From: Phytophthora colocasiae
Taxonomy: Eukaryota; Oomycota; Peronosporomycetes; Peronosporales; Peronosporaceae
DNA length: 64,000 nucleotides
NCBI GenBank assembly: GCA_018806915.1
Contig: JAGKQI010000105.1
Coordinates: forward strand, 1,116,001-1,180,000
Reading direction: 5' to 3'
Of this stretch, positions 14,001 through 29,000 are shown piece after piece. A program made the position numbers and the translations under genes. The notes under the pieces are model-generated. The model did no database searches. It worked only from the letters and a program-made list of their open reading frames with translations, and had not been told where the DNA came from. The first letter of the stretch is position 1; each line of letters starts with the position of its first letter.

Positions 14001-17000
14001 ACAACGTTGCCACTGTTGCCGCTAGCTGAATCACCGGAACGTAGGTCGACAAGACCACTCGATCCGGCGCCAACACCACGACCAGAAGCCACACTTACAT
14101 TTCCACCAATCGTACTTCGAGTCACCAGTCGCCATCGAGACAGCGCCAGACGTACCAACGGCAGTCGTTCCTGATGATAAGCGCCACAGACCCAGAGCCC
14201 ACGCTGCCTATGCTAGTGCTAGATGAGATACCGACGCTGCCACTGGCTTGTCCGTCGCTCGCTCCAGACTGCAGGTACACTGCTCCCCCACGGCCGACAC
14301 TTGACCGACCACCCGAAACGACCACATCGCCGACCACGTCGCGTGCCGCACCTGACGATATCGACACGACACCACTTGATCCTTGGCTGCCACTGCCAGA
14401 TGAAATATCGACGCGTCCACCTGCAGTCGAGTTACGAGAAGACATCGAGATTGCGCCAGACGTCATACCTGCTCCAGATAGAACGTCGAGTCGCCCACCC
14501 ACACCAGAGCTGCTGTTCCCTGATAAAAGCTGGACAGACCCTCCAGTCACGCCGACACCAGCGCCTGCGGATAATCGAATCGAGCCTGCTGACACGCTGC
14601 TGTCCCCGGACGCGATACTTACACCGCCAGAGAAAGAGGATGCCGAAGATCCAGTACCGATAGCGATTGTGCCACTCGAACCACTGCTGGTCGAAGCTGT
14701 ACGAAGAGACACTGTAGCTGAAACATCGCTGGTGATGCCTACTGGCGCACCGGATGAAATATCGACCGTGCCCAGTGACCCTCGCCCAGACGAGATACTC
14801 ACCGGACCAGCACTACGCATTGCATCCGAAACGCTAGTCGAGATTGTGATCGCGCCACTACTGCCGGCAGACCCCGACGCGCCAGACAGTACGTTGACCG
14901 AACCTCCCTTCGACAGACCATTGCCTCCACTCACATTGATGTCTCCTCCTGTGCTGGAGGCTCCACCTGTGACGGCAACACTCACCACCGATACCACTTG
15001 CGGAGCTCGAGGCACCTCCTGTCACGCGCACGGCCCTGACCGCTGTAGAAGATGCCGAAGCGCCACTGCCAATGAGCACATCTCCAGACACACCGCTGGA
15101 TGATCTGCCGGATTCGATCTGGACAGTCCCACTAGATGCCGCGGACGACACTCCAGCCGAGCGCAAGACCGCCTTGCCTGAGTCACCCACAACGGATGCC
15201 CCCGACACGACATTCACGCTACCGCCCATTCCCTTCGAGCTGTCACCTGCGTTGACACGAACACTGCCTCCACTTCCGGTCGATGAGAAGCCTCCTGTGA
15301 CAGACGTCAGCCCCACGCTCGTCTCCCCGTCGCCAGTTGTCAGCGTTGTGTTGCCGCTTCCACGTCCCCTGGTACCAGCGCTTGACGTTATTGAAACATC
15401 GCCAGAGGCACCACCTGCCGAAGACCCGGACACGATACTCACAGTGCCGCCGGGTGCGCTAGCTCCAGATGACCCAGCAGAGAGCGTCACACGACCACCA
15501 CTACCCGTCGAGCTGGAACCAGCTCCCACCACAACGTTGCCACTGTTGCCGCTAGCTGAATCACCGGAACGTAGGTCGACGAGACCACTCGATCCGACGC
15601 CAATACCTCGGCCAGAAGCTACGCTTACATTTCCACCCACTGTACTCGAGTCTCCAGTCGCCACCGAGACAGCGCCAGACGTACCGACGGCAGTCGTTCC
15701 TGATGATAGCGCCACAGACCCAGAGCCCACGCTGCCTATGCTAGTGCTAGATGAGATACCGACGCTGCCACTGGCTTGCCCGTCGCTCGTTCCAGACTGC
15801 AGGTACACTGCTCCCCCACGGCCGACACTTGATCGACCACCCGAAACGACCACATCGCCGACCACGTCGCGTGCCGCACCTGACGATATCGACACGACAC
15901 CACTTGATCCTTGGCTGCCACTGCCAGATGAAATATCGACGCGTCCACCTGCAGTCGAGTTACGAGAAGACATCGAGATTGCGCCAGACGTCATACCCGC
16001 TCCAGATAGAACGTCGAGTCGCCCACCCACACCAGAGCTGCTGTTCCCTGATAAAAGCTGGACAGACCCTCCAGTCACGCCGACACCAGCGCCTGCGGAT
16101 AATCGAATCGAGCCTGCTGACACGCTGCTGTCCCCGGACGCGATACTTACACCGCCAGAGAAAGAGGATGCCGAAGATCCAGTACCGATAGCGATTGTGC
16201 CACTCGAACCACTGCTGGTCGAAGCTGTACGAAGAGACACTGTAGCTGAAACATCGCTGGTGATGCCTACTGGCGCACCGGATGAAATATCGACCGTGCC
16301 CAGTGACCCTCGCCCAGACGAGATACTCACCGGACCAGCACTACGCATTGCATCCGAAACGCTAGTCGAGATTGTGATCGCGCCACTACTGCCGGCAGAC
16401 CCCGACGCGCCAGACAGTACGTTGACCGAACCTCCCTTCGACAGACCATTGCCTCCACTCACATTGATGTCTCCTCCTGTGCTGGAGGCTCCACCTGTGA
16501 CGGCAACACTACCACCGATACCACTTGCGGAGCCCGAGGCACCTCCTGTCACGCGCACGGCCCCGACCGCTGTAGAAGATGCCGAAGCGCCACTGCCAAT
16601 GAGCACATCTCCAGACACACCGCTGGATGAGCTGCCAGATTCGATCTGGACAGCCCCACTAGATGCCGCGGACGACACTCCAGCTGAGCGCAAGCCCACC
16701 TTACCCGAGTCACTCACAAGAGATGCCCCCGACACGACATTCACGTTACCGCCTACTCCTTTTGAGCTGTCACCTGCGTTGACACGAACACTGCCTCCAC
16801 TTCCGGTCGACGAGAAGCCTCCTGTGACAGACGTCAGCCCCACGCTCGTCTCCCCGTCGCCAGTTGTCAATGTTGTGTTGCCGCTTCCACGCCCCCTGGT
16901 ACCAGCGCTTGACGTTATTGAAACATCGCCAGAGGCACCACCTGTCGAAGCTCCGGACACGATACTCACAGTGCCTCCGGAAGTGCTAGCTCCAGACGAT

Positions 17001-20000
17001 CCAGCGGAGAGCGTCACACGACCACCACTACCCGTCGAGCTGGAACCAGCTCCCACTACAACGTTGCCACTGTTGCCGCTAGCTGAATCACCGGAACGTA
17101 GGTCGACAAGACCACTCGATCCGGCGCCAACACCACGACCAGAAGCCACACTTACATTTCCACCAATCGTACTCGAGTCTCCAGTCGCCATCGAGACAGC
17201 GCCAGACGTACCAACGGCAGTCGTTCCTGATGATAGCGCCACAGACCCAGAGCCCACGCTGCCTATGCTAGTGCTAGATGAGATACCGACGCTGCCACTG
17301 GCTTGTCCGTCGCTCGCTCCAGACTGCAGGTACACTGCTCCCCCACGGCCGACACTTGACCGACCACCCGAAACGACCACATCGCCGACCACGTCGCGTG
17401 CCGCACCTGACGATATCGACACGACACCACTTGATCCTTGGCTGCCACTGCCAGATGAAATATCGACGCGTCCACCTGCAGTCGAGTTACGAGAAGACAT
17501 CGAGATTGCGCCAGACGTCATACCCGCTCCAGATAGAACGTCGAGTCGCCCACCCACACCAGAGCTGCTGTTCCCTGATAAAAGCTGGACAGACCCTCCA
17601 GTCACGCCGACACCAGCGCCTGCGGATAATCGAATCGAGCCTGCTGACACGCTGCTGTCCCCGGACGCGATACTTACACCGCCAGAGAAAGAGGATGCCG
17701 AAGATCCAGTACCGATAGCGATTGTGCCACTCGAACCACTGCTGGTCGAAGCTGTACGAAGAGACACTGTAGCTGAAACATCGCTGGTGATGCCTACTGG
17801 CGCACCGGATGAAATATCGACCGTGCCCAGTGACCCTCGCCCAGACGAGATACTCACCGGACCAGCACTACGCATTGCATCCGAAACGCTAGTCGAGATT
17901 GTGATCGCGCCACTACTGCCGGCAGACCCCGACGCGCCAGACAGTACGTTGACCGAACCTCCCTTCGACAGACCATTGCCTCCACTCACATTGATGTCTC
18001 CTCCTGTGCTGGAGGCTCCACCTGTGACGGCAACACTACCACCGATACCACTTGCGGAGCCCGAGGCACCTCCTGTCACGCGCACGGCCCCGACCGCTGT
18101 AGAAGATGCCGAAGCGCCACTGCCAATGAGCACATCTCCAGACACACCGCTGGATGAGCTGCCAGATTCGATCTGGACAGCCCCACTAGATGCCGCGGAC
18201 GACACTCCAGCTGAGCGCAAGCCCACCTTACCCGAGTCACTCACAAGAGATGTCCCCGACACGACATTCACGTTACCGCCTACTCCTTTTGAGCTGTCAC
18301 CTGCGTTGACACGAACACTGCCTCCACTTCCGGTCGACGAGAAGCCTCCTGTGACAGACGTCAGCCCCACGCTCGTCTCCCCGTCGCCAGTTGTCAATGT
18401 TGTGTTGCCGCTTCCACGCCCCCTGGTACCAGCGCTTGACGTTATTGAAACATCGCCAGAGGCACCACCTGTCGAAGCTCCGGACACGATACTCACAGTG
18501 CCGCCGGGTGCGCTAGCTCCAGACGATCCAGCGGAGAGCGTCACACGACCACCACTACCCGTCGAGCTGGAACCAGCTCCCACTACAACGTTGCCACTGT
18601 TGCCGCTAGCTGAATCACCGGAACGTAGGTCGACAAGACCACTCGATCCGGCGCCAACACCACGACCAGAAGCAACACTTACATTTCCACCAATCGTACT
18701 CGAGTCTCCAGTCGCCATCGAGACAGCGCCAGACGTACCAACGGCAGTCGTTCCTGATGATAGCGCCACAGACCCAGAGCCCACGCTGCCTATGCTAGTG
18801 CTAGATGAGATACCGACGCTGCCACTGGCTTGTCCGTCGCTCGCTCCAGACTGCAGGTACACTGCTCCCCCACGGCCGACACTTGACCGACCACCCGAAA
18901 CGACCACATCGCCGACCACGTCGCGTGCCGCACCTGACGATATCGACACGACACCACTTGATCCTTGGCTGCCACTGCCAGATGAAATATCGACGCGTCC
19001 ACCTGCAGTCGAGTTACGAGAAGACATCGAGATTGCGCCAGACGTCATACCCGCTCCAGATAGAACGTCGAGTCGCCCACCCACACCAGAGCTGCTGTTC
19101 CCTGATAAAAGCTGGACAGACCCTCCAGTCACGCCGACACCAGCGCCTGCGGATAATCGAATCGAGCCTGCTGACACGCTGCTGTCCCCGGACGCGATAC
19201 TTACACCGCCAGAGAAAGAGGATGCCGAAGATCCAGTACCGATAGCGATTGTACCACTTGAACCACTGCTGGTCGAAGCTGTACGAAGAGACACTGTAGC
19301 AGAAACATCGCTGGTGATGCCTACTGGCGCACCGGATGAAATATCGACCGTGCCCAGTGACCCTCGCCCGGACGAGATACTCACCGGACCAGCACTACGC
19401 ATTGTATCCGAGACGCTAGTCGAGATTGTGACTGAGCCACTGCTGCCAGTAGATCCCGACGCGCCAGCCAGTACGGTGACCGAACCTCCCTTCGACAGAC
19501 CATTGCCACCACTCACATTGATGTCTCCTCCTGTGCTGGAGGCTCCACCTGTGACGGCAACACTACCACCGATACCACTTGCGGAGCCCGAGGCACCTCC
19601 TGTCACGCGCACGGCCCCGACCGCTGTAGAAGATGCCGAAGCGCCACTGCCAATGAGCACATCTCCAGACACACCGCTGGATGAGCTGCCAGATTCGATC
19701 TGGACAGCCCCACTAGATGCCGCGGACGACACTCCAGCTGAGCGCAAGCCCACCTTACCCGAGTCACTCACAAGAGATGTCCCCGACACGACATTCACGT
19801 TACCGCCTACTCCTTTTGAGCTGTCACCTGCGTTGACACGAACACTGCCTCCACTTCCGGTCGACGAGAAGCCTCCTGTGACAGACGTCAGCCCCACGCT
19901 CGTCTCCCCGTCGCCAGTTGTCAATGTTGTGTTGCCGCTTCCACGCCCCCTGGTACCAGCGCTTGACGTTATTGAAACATCGCCAGAGGCACCACCTGTC

Positions 20001-23000
20001 GAAGCTCCGGACACGATACTCACAGTGCCTCCGGAAGTGCTAGCTCCAGACGATCCAGCGGAGAGCGTCACACGACCACCACTACCCGTCGAGCTGGAAC
20101 CAGCTCCCACTACAACGTTGCCGCTATCGCTACTTGTGGAGTCGCCAGATATAAGCTGGATCCAGCCACTTGTGCCTAGATTGGTGTTTCCGCTGGCCAT
20201 GATCAAGTCACCAGAGTCACTAGCAGGGCCAGCATTAACGGTGCCAATAGTTACACTGCCAGTGTTCCCATCAGTGCTACCACCAGATGAAATTGCTACG
20301 GATCCACCGACGCTGTTTTTCCCTGATGTTGATCCTCCTTCAAGGGAGATGCTGCCACCGTGGTCACCGCTATCTCCAACACCAACGACAATATTGCCGG
20401 CTTGACCATTAGGCGCATCTCCCGAAACAATTTGAACACTTCCGGACGAGCTTGATTTCGAAGCTCCTGTCTCGATCGATACAGAACCAGTTGATGCCAT
20501 ACCATTTCTAGTTGCAAAAGCCTCCGAATCCGCGCTAGATACAATGACGTCACCACTCTTTTCAGGCAAGTTAGCCGAAACATGGAAGCGGCGATGTTGA
20601 GCATGGATTGCAGCAACAAGGTCAAGAATGACCTTCTGCTTGTCGATTTGGTGGAAGTTCATGAGGCTAAAATCGCTCTCGTTCAGGTAAAAGTCCCCGA
20701 CGCTCACGTACTCGGGGAAAGTTTCGTGGGCTTGCTGGGCAATAACACCTCTTACAACTGAATCCTCGATACCGCGGATTCTTCTCCACTCATCAGTGTA
20801 TCGATATTGCTTGATTTCAAGAGACTGCAACCGCTGAAGAATATCGTCCTCGTCCACGTCTTCGATGTCAGTCTTGATGCGTCGATCTGAAGGAGATATA
20901 ACTTGTGGGAATTGAGCTGGCACCGTGCCAACAACCATGTCTTTTCGAACACGGAACACGATACCATCCGCAGTACCGGAGCCCGGGTTCTCAAATAGAG
21001 TTTCTTCTGTGGATGTCTGTTTAACAAACCTACCGTCGAGTGACACATCAGATCCATCACTTGTCACGGAGACACGCCCGTCACTTCCAACATCAATCGA
21101 ACCCTTCCGATCCCCAGATATTAATGCGATTGATCCGCCAACAGCCCCACTTCCAGCAGAAACTGAAACATCGCCACTGCTAGAATCATCAGAACTCGAA
21201 TACGTCTTCAGCTGTAGATTTCCAGGAGTGCCTGAACTGGATTGACCAGTTTCCATAAGAACATCACCACCGATGCCACTAGACGACGAGCCGCCAGCTA
21301 CCGTGACAGCACCGCCAGGTCCGCTTGACGAAGAAGAACCGCCGGTCACGGCCACAGACCCCGAAGGACCAGTTGACGAACCGCCACCGATCACCGACAC
21401 ATCGCCTCCGGAACCAGTGTCATCGCTGGAACCACCCACAACGCTCACTGGACCAACGGCACCTGTACTGCTAGTGCCGCTGCCCACACGCACAGCGCCT
21501 GAGTCGCCGTCCACCACGTTGCCAGACACAATCGACACATCGCCAGACACAGACGAAGCACTGGCATCACCGCTCCCGACCGACACAACGCCGCTCGACA
21601 CAACGCCGCCACCGCTAGACACCGACACCGCGCCGCCCGTCGAAAGGCTGCTAACGCCACCAGACACAGACACACTACCCGCGGCTGCAGACGCACTGCC
21701 AGACTGAACAGACACCTCGCCACTGCTAGCTTCGTCTGAAGACCCGGAAGACAGCGTCACCACGCCTGACACAGCGTCAACCGACGAGCCGCTGCTAATT
21801 GACGTCGAGCCGCTCGAGGCGTCACCACTGGCAGAAGCACCGCTCTCAACGCTCACGTTGCCGCTGCCGAGCGACCCCGTGCCAGACAAAATGGCCACAC
21901 CACCGCCGACACCAGCTACGCTCGCACCGCCATCCACGGAAACGCCGCCACCAGTGCCAGCACCCGTCGAGGCCGCACCTCCAGACAAGGAAACGGCTCC
22001 CGCTACGCCAGATGTCGCACTCAGAGAGCCACCGCGAACGTTCACCGAGCCGCCGCCCACACCGTCGTCGGTGCTAGCACCGGCATCCACGTTGATGTTG
22101 CCGCCAAGGTCACTGCGACGAACGCCACTGGACAAGCTCACCACGCCGTCCTCGCCGGACGACACCGTCACGGAGCCACCGCGTGCGCTTGAACCACCAC
22201 TTGAGCCGCCACGGATCTCCACACCGCCAGCATCTGCGTCGCTAACGCCACCGCTTGCAACCACCACACCTCCACTCGAGCCGCTTGCGCTGACACCAGA
22301 CACGACCGACAGCGAACCGGACGTACCGAAAACCGCATCGCCAGTCCCGATGGCCACCTCGCCGCTAGAGCTCGCGCTCGTTGCAGCTGCGCTAGACACC
22401 GTGACGCTTCCGCTGTTCGCGCTGCCTGCACCGCTCTCCAGCGTCACAGAACCTCCTGCAGACGAGTCGCCGCTGCTTCCGCCGCGCATTGACACAGAGC
22501 CACCGCTAGACACAGCACTGTCCCCGCCGACCACACTCACAGATCCAGACGTGCTGTCACTCGAGTCGCCACTGCTCAACGTCACGTCACCGGACACGCC
22601 GTCAGATGAAGTGCCACTCGCCACATACACAGACCCGCTCGCGCTGCCTGCAGACGAACCCAGCGTCACATCACCGCTGACAACAGACGCGTCATCGCTG
22701 CCCCCGCTTAAGATGGACACCGACCCGCCCTGCACGACACCAGCACCACCGGACACAGACACCTCGCCGCCAACGTTGACCCCTGCAGAACGGCCACCCG
22801 TTAACCGAACAGCGCCTGCCACGGCTCCAACAGAAGGCACCGTAGACAGCAGAGACGAACCGCCCGTCAACAGTACGTCACCCGCCGCCGATTCACTACT
22901 GGACCCACTGCGCACCTCAATGTCGCCGCCGTCGGCCTTAGACAGACCCACCGACAAGGTAATGCCGCCAGCGGAAGCACTCTCGCTCGACGCAGAGCCG

Positions 23001-26000
23001 GACGAGATATGCACTTCGCCCGACACCACGCCATCCGAGCTCACCAGCCGCACTCCACCACTGCTGCTCAGACCTTCTCCGCTGCGCAACACTAGTGAGG
23101 CTCCAGCGTCCGACGAACTCTCGCCGCCAGACACGGTCACGTCACCGCCCGTTGCACCAGCACCACCGGTCAAAGCCAACGACCCGCCGACAGCACCAGA
23201 GCTGCTGCCGCCCGTCACGCGCACGAGACCACCGTCAGCAGTCGCATCGCCGCCAAACACGCTCACCGACCCGCTTGCCTGTTCTGGCGACGCGCCAGAC
23301 GCGATCGACACAGCGCCAGACGAACCGGTGGACGCCGACCCACTCGATACAGACACGGCACCACTCACGGTTGTGCTCGCGCCGCCTTCAGAACCGAGCG
23401 TCACGGACCCACTCTCCGCCGACAAACCGTCGCCGCTCACGATCGTCACGCTACCGCCCGTCAATCCCGACGCGCCACCTCGCACGCTCACAGTGGAGCC
23501 CTCGCCCGCCGTCGTCAATGAACCACCAGCCACCTCGATGAACCCAGCACTAGAGCCACCGGAACCGGTACCGATACGAACCGATCCGCTAGACACACTG
23601 CTAGCGCTGGTGTGCACATCGATATCGCCACTCGAACCGCCGGGCACGACATTCGTCGACAACGTCACGCCACCGCTGTTCAGGGAGCCAACGCCGCTAG
23701 TCACCAGCACAGACCCTCCCGTGTTCATCTCGGACGACCCGCCATCAATCGACACGTCGCCGCCATCTCCCTGCGCGTTCGCAGATCCGACGATCTTCAC
23801 CTTTTGAGCCGCGGCCGCGCTGTGCACACTGCCGCCGACCAACTCCACGTCGCTGCCGACATCAGTACTGTCGCCCTGCATGAGCTGCAGGCTGCCGCCA
23901 GAACCGCTACGGACAAACACACTACTGCCAGCCGCGCCGCTGCCGGACTCGCCGCTCGACACACTCACATCACCGCCGACGCTACTAGGCGACGAGCCGC
24001 CAGCTACCGTGACAGCACCGCCAGGTCCGCTTGACGAAGAAGAACCGCCGGTCACGGCCACAGACCCCGAAGGACCAGTTGACGAACCGCCACCGATCAC
24101 CGACACATCGCCTCCGGAACCAGTGTCATCGCTGGAACCACCCACAACGCTCACTGGACCAACGGCACCTGTACTGCTAGTGCCGCTGCCCACACGCACA
24201 GCGCCTGAGTCGCCGTCCACCACGTTGCCAGACACAATCGACACATCGCCAGACACAGACGAAGCACTGGCATCACCGCTCCCGACCGACACAACGCCGC
24301 TCGACACAACGCCGCCACCGCTAGACACCGACACCGCGCCGCCCGTCGAAAGGCTGCTAACGCCACCAGACACAGACACACTACCCGCAGCTGTAGACGC
24401 GCTGCCAGACTGAACAGACACCTCGCCACTGCTAGCTTCGTCTGAAGACCCGGAAGACAGCGTCACCACGCCTGACACAGCGTCAACCGACGAGCCGCTG
24501 CTAATTGACGTCGAGCCGCTCGAGGCGTCACCACTGGCAGAAGCACCGCTCTCAACGCTCACGTTGCCGCTGCCGAGCGACCCCGTGCCAGACAAAATGG
24601 CCACACCACCGCCGACACCAGCTACGCTCGCACCGCCATCCACGGAAACGCCGCCACCAGTGCCAGCACCCGTCGAGGCCGCACCTCCAGACAAGGAAAC
24701 GGCTCCCGCTACGCCAGATGTCGCACTCAGAGAGCCACCGCGAACGTTCACCGAGCCGCCGTCCACACCGTCGTCGGTGCTAGCACCGGCATCCACGTTG
24801 ATGTTGCCGCCAAGGTCACTGCGACGAACGCCACTGGACAAGCTCACCACGCCGTCCTCGCCGGACGACACCGTCACGGAGCCACCGCGTGCGCTTGAGC
24901 CGCCACTTGAGCCGCCACGGATCTCCACATCGCCAGCATCCTCGTCGTTAACGGCACCGCTTGCAACGACCACATCTCCGCTCGAGCCACTTGCGCTGAC
25001 ACCAGACACGACCGACAGCGAACCGGACGTACCGAAAACCGCATCGCCAGTCCCGATGGCCACCTCGCCGCTAGAGCTCGCGCTCGTTGCAGCTGCGCTA
25101 GACACCGTGACGCTTCCGCTGTTCGCGCTGCCTGAACCGCTCTCCAGAGTCACAGAACCTCCTGCAGACGAGTCGCCGCTGCTTCCGCCGCGCATTGACA
25201 CAGAGCCACCGCTAGACGCAGTACTGTCCCCGCCGACCACACTCACAGATCCAGACGTGCTGTCACTCGAGTCGCCACTGCTCAACGTCACGTCACCGGA
25301 CACGCCGTCAGATGAAGTGCCACTCGCCACAAACACAGACCCGCTCGCGCTGCCTGCAGACGAACCCAGCGTCACATCACCGCTGACAACAGACGCGTCA
25401 TCGCTGCCCCCGCTTAAGATGGACACCGACCCGCCCTGCACGACACCAGCACCACCGGACACAGACACCTCGCCGCCAACGTTGACCCCTGCAGAACGGC
25501 CACCCGTTAACCGAACAGCGCCTGCCACGGCTCCAACAGAAGGCACCGTAGACAGCAGAGACGAACCGCCCGTCAACAGTACGTCACCCGCCGCCGATTC
25601 ACTGCTGGACCCACTGCGTACCTCAATGTCGCCGCCGTCGGCCTTAGACAGACCCACCGACAAGGTAATGCCGCCAGCGGAAGCACTCTCGCTCGACGCA
25701 GAGCCGGACGAGATATGCACTTCGCCCGACACCACGCCATCCGAGCTCACCAGCCGCACTCCACCACTGCTGCTTGGACCTTCTCCGCTGCGCAACGCTA
25801 GTGAGGCTCCAGCGCCCGACGAACTCTCGCCGCCAGACACGGTCACGTCACCGCCCGTTGCACCAGCACCACCGGTCAAAGCCAACGACCCGCCGACAGC
25901 ACCAGAGCTGCTGCCGCCCGTCACGCGCACGAGACCACCGTCAGCAGTCGCATCGCCGCCAAACACGCTCACCGACCCGCTTGCCTGTTCTGGCGACGCG

Positions 26001-29000
26001 CCAGACGCGATCGACACAGCGCCAGACGAACCGGTGGACGCCGACCCACTCGATACAGACACGGCACCACTCACGGTTGTACTCGCGCCGCCTTCAGAAC
26101 CGAGCGTCACCGACCCACTCTCCGCCGACAAACCGTCGCCGCTCACGATCGTCACGCTACCGCCCGTCAATCCCGACGCGCCACCTCGCACGCTCACAGT
26201 GGAGCCCTCGCCCGCCGTCGACGAACCACCAGCTACCTCGATGAACCCAGCACTAGAGCCACCGGAACCGGTACCGATACGAACCGATCCGCTAGACACA
26301 CTGCTAGCGCTGGTGTGCACATCGATGTCGCCACTCGAACCGCCGGGCACGACATTCGTCGACAACGTCACGCCACCGCTGTTCAGGGAGCCAACGCCGC
26401 TAGTCACCAGCACAGACCCTCCCGTGTTCATCTCGGACGACCCGCCATCAATCGACACGTCGCCGCCATCTCCCTGCGTGTTCGCAGATCCGACGATCTT
26501 CACCTTTTGAGCCGCGGCCGCGCTGTTCACACTGCCGCCGACCAACTCCACGTCGCTGCCGACATCAGTACTGTCGCCCTGCATGAGCTGCAGGCTGCCG
26601 CCAGAACCGCTACGGACAAACACACTACTGCCAGCCGCGCCGCTGCCGGACTCGCCGCTCGACACACTCACATCACCGCCGACGCTACTAGGCGACGAGC
26701 CGCCAGATACCGTGACAGCACCGCCAGGGCCGCTCGATGAAGAAGAACCGCCGGTCACGGCCACAGACCCCGAAGGACCAGTTGACGAACCGCCACCGAT
26801 CACCGACACATCGCCTCCGGAACCAGTGTCATCGCTGGAACCACCCACAACGCTCACTAGACCAATGGCACCTGTACTGCTAGTGCCGCTGCCCACACGC
26901 ACAGCGCCTGAGTCGCCGTCCACCACGTTGCCAGACACAATCGACACATCGCCAGACACAGACGAAGCACTGGCATCACCGCTCCCGACCGACACAACGC
27001 CGCTCGACACAACGCCACCACCGCTAGACACCGACACCGCGCCGCCTGTCGAAAGGCTGCTAACGCCACCAGACACAGACACACTACCCGCAGCTGTAGA
27101 CGCGCTGCCAGACTGAACAGACACCTCGCCACTGCTAGCTTCGCCTGAAGATCCGGAAGACAGCGTCACCACGCCCGACAAAGCGTCTACCGACGAGCCG
27201 CTGCTAATTGACGTCGAGCCGCTCGAGGCGTCACCACTGGCAGAAGCACCGCTCTCAACGCTCACGCTGCCGCTGCCGAGCAACCCCGTGCCAGACAAAA
27301 TGGCCACACCACCGCCGACACCAGATACGCTCGCACCGCCATCCACGGAAACGCCGCCACCAGTGCCAGCACCCGTCGAGGCCGCACCTCCAGACAAGGA
27401 AACGGCTCCCGCTACGCCAGATGTCGCACTCAGAGAGCCACCGCGAACGTTCACCGAGCCGCCGCCCACACCGTCGTCGGCGCTAGCACCGGCATCCACG
27501 TTGATGTTGCCGCCAAGGTCACTGCGACGAACGCCACTGGACAAGCTCACCACGCCGTCCTCGCCGGACGACACCGTCACGGAGCCACCGCGTGCGCTTG
27601 AGCCGCCACTTGAGCCGCCACGGATCTCCACATCGCCAGCATCCTCGTCGTTAACGGCACCGCTTGCAACGACCACATCTCCGCTCGAGCCGCTTGCGCT
27701 GACACCAGACACGACCGACAGCGAACCGGACGCACCGGAAGCCGCATCGCCAGTGCCAATGGCCACCTCGCCGCTAGAGCTCGCGCTCGTTGCAGCTGCG
27801 CTAGACACCGTGACGCTTCCGCTGTTCGCGCTGCCTGAACCGCTCTCCAGAGTCACAGAACCTCCTGCAGACGAGTCGCCGCTGCTTCCGCCGCGCATTG
27901 ACACAGAGCCACCGCTAGACACAGCACTGTCCCCGCCGACCACACTCACAGATCCAGACGTGCTGTCACTCGAGTCGCCACTGCTCAACGTCACGTCACC
28001 GGACACGCCGTCAGATGAAGTGCCACTCGCCACATACACAGACCCGCTCGCGCTGCCTGCAGACGAACCCAGCGTCACATCACCGCTGACAACAGACGCG
28101 TCATCGCTGCCCCCGCTTAAGATGGACACCGACCCGCCCTGCACGACACCAGCACCACCGGACACAGACACCTCGCCGCCAACGTTGACCCCTGCAGAAC
28201 GGCCACCCGTTAACCGAACAGCGCCTGCCACGGCTCCAACAGAAGGCACCGTAGACAGCAGAGACGAACCGCCCGTCAACAGTACGTCACCCGCCGCCGA
28301 TTCACTACTGGACCCACTGCGCACCTCAATGTCGCCGCCGTCGGCCTTAGACAGACCCACCGACAAGGTAATGCCGCCAGCGGAAGCACTCTCGCTCGAC
28401 GCAGAGCCGGACGAGATATGCACTTCGCCCGACACCACGCCATCCGAGCTCACCAGCCGCACTCCACCACTGCTGCTTGGACCTTCTCCGCTGCGCAACG
28501 CTAGTGAGGCTCCAGCGCCCGACGAACTCTCGCCGCCAGACACGGTCACGTCACCGCCCGTTGCACCAGCACCACCGGTCAAAGCCAACGACCCGCCGAC
28601 AGCACCAGAGCTGCTGCCGCCCGTCACGCGCACGAGACCACCGTCAGCAGTCGCATCGCCGCCAAACACGCTCACCGACCCGCTTGCCTGTTCTGGCGAC
28701 GCGCCAGACGCGATCGACACAGCGCCAGACGAACCGGTGGACGCCGACCCACTCGATACAGACACGGCACCACTCACGGTTGTGCTCGCGCCGCCTTCAG
28801 AACCGAGCGTCACGGACCCACTCTCCGCCGACAAACCGTCGCCGCTCACGATCGTCACGCTACCGCCCGTCAATCCCGACGCGCCACCTCGCATGCTCAC
28901 AGTGGAGCCCTCGCCCGCCGTCGACGAACCACCAGCTACCTCGATGAACCCAGCACTAGAGCCACCGGAACCGGTACCGATACGAACCGATCCGCTAGAC

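Larger units (their letters stand above)
12576..20125 (-). repeat. Tandem repeat C, left array: 1527-bp unit (509 codons), about 4.9 copies
   Basis: The landmark TGCTGTTCCC occurs at 12989, 14511, 16039, 17566 and 19093. True spacing is 1527 bp; the 1522 and 1528 values are explained by identified indels. The unit encodes coils such as GGSVAVTGGASSTGGDINVSGG and SGVVSISSGAARDVVGDVVVSGG. The copy nearest region B is the most damaged; the others are almost identical. Confidence 0.92.

Noticed and set aside
15072..20405. Plus-strand open frame of 1,777 codons, Pro/Thr/Asp-rich
   Set aside because: It is the antisense of repeat C. It lacks any domain, and its length follows from the codon make-up of the Gly/Ser coils. 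It crosses array units with the same period as the coding strand.
20750..21060. Separate small minus-strand genes over the S74 cassettes (frames at 20752-21060 and 51181-51489)
   Set aside because: They overlap the S74 domain and stem in a different frame, and the S74 frame has the recognisable motif set.
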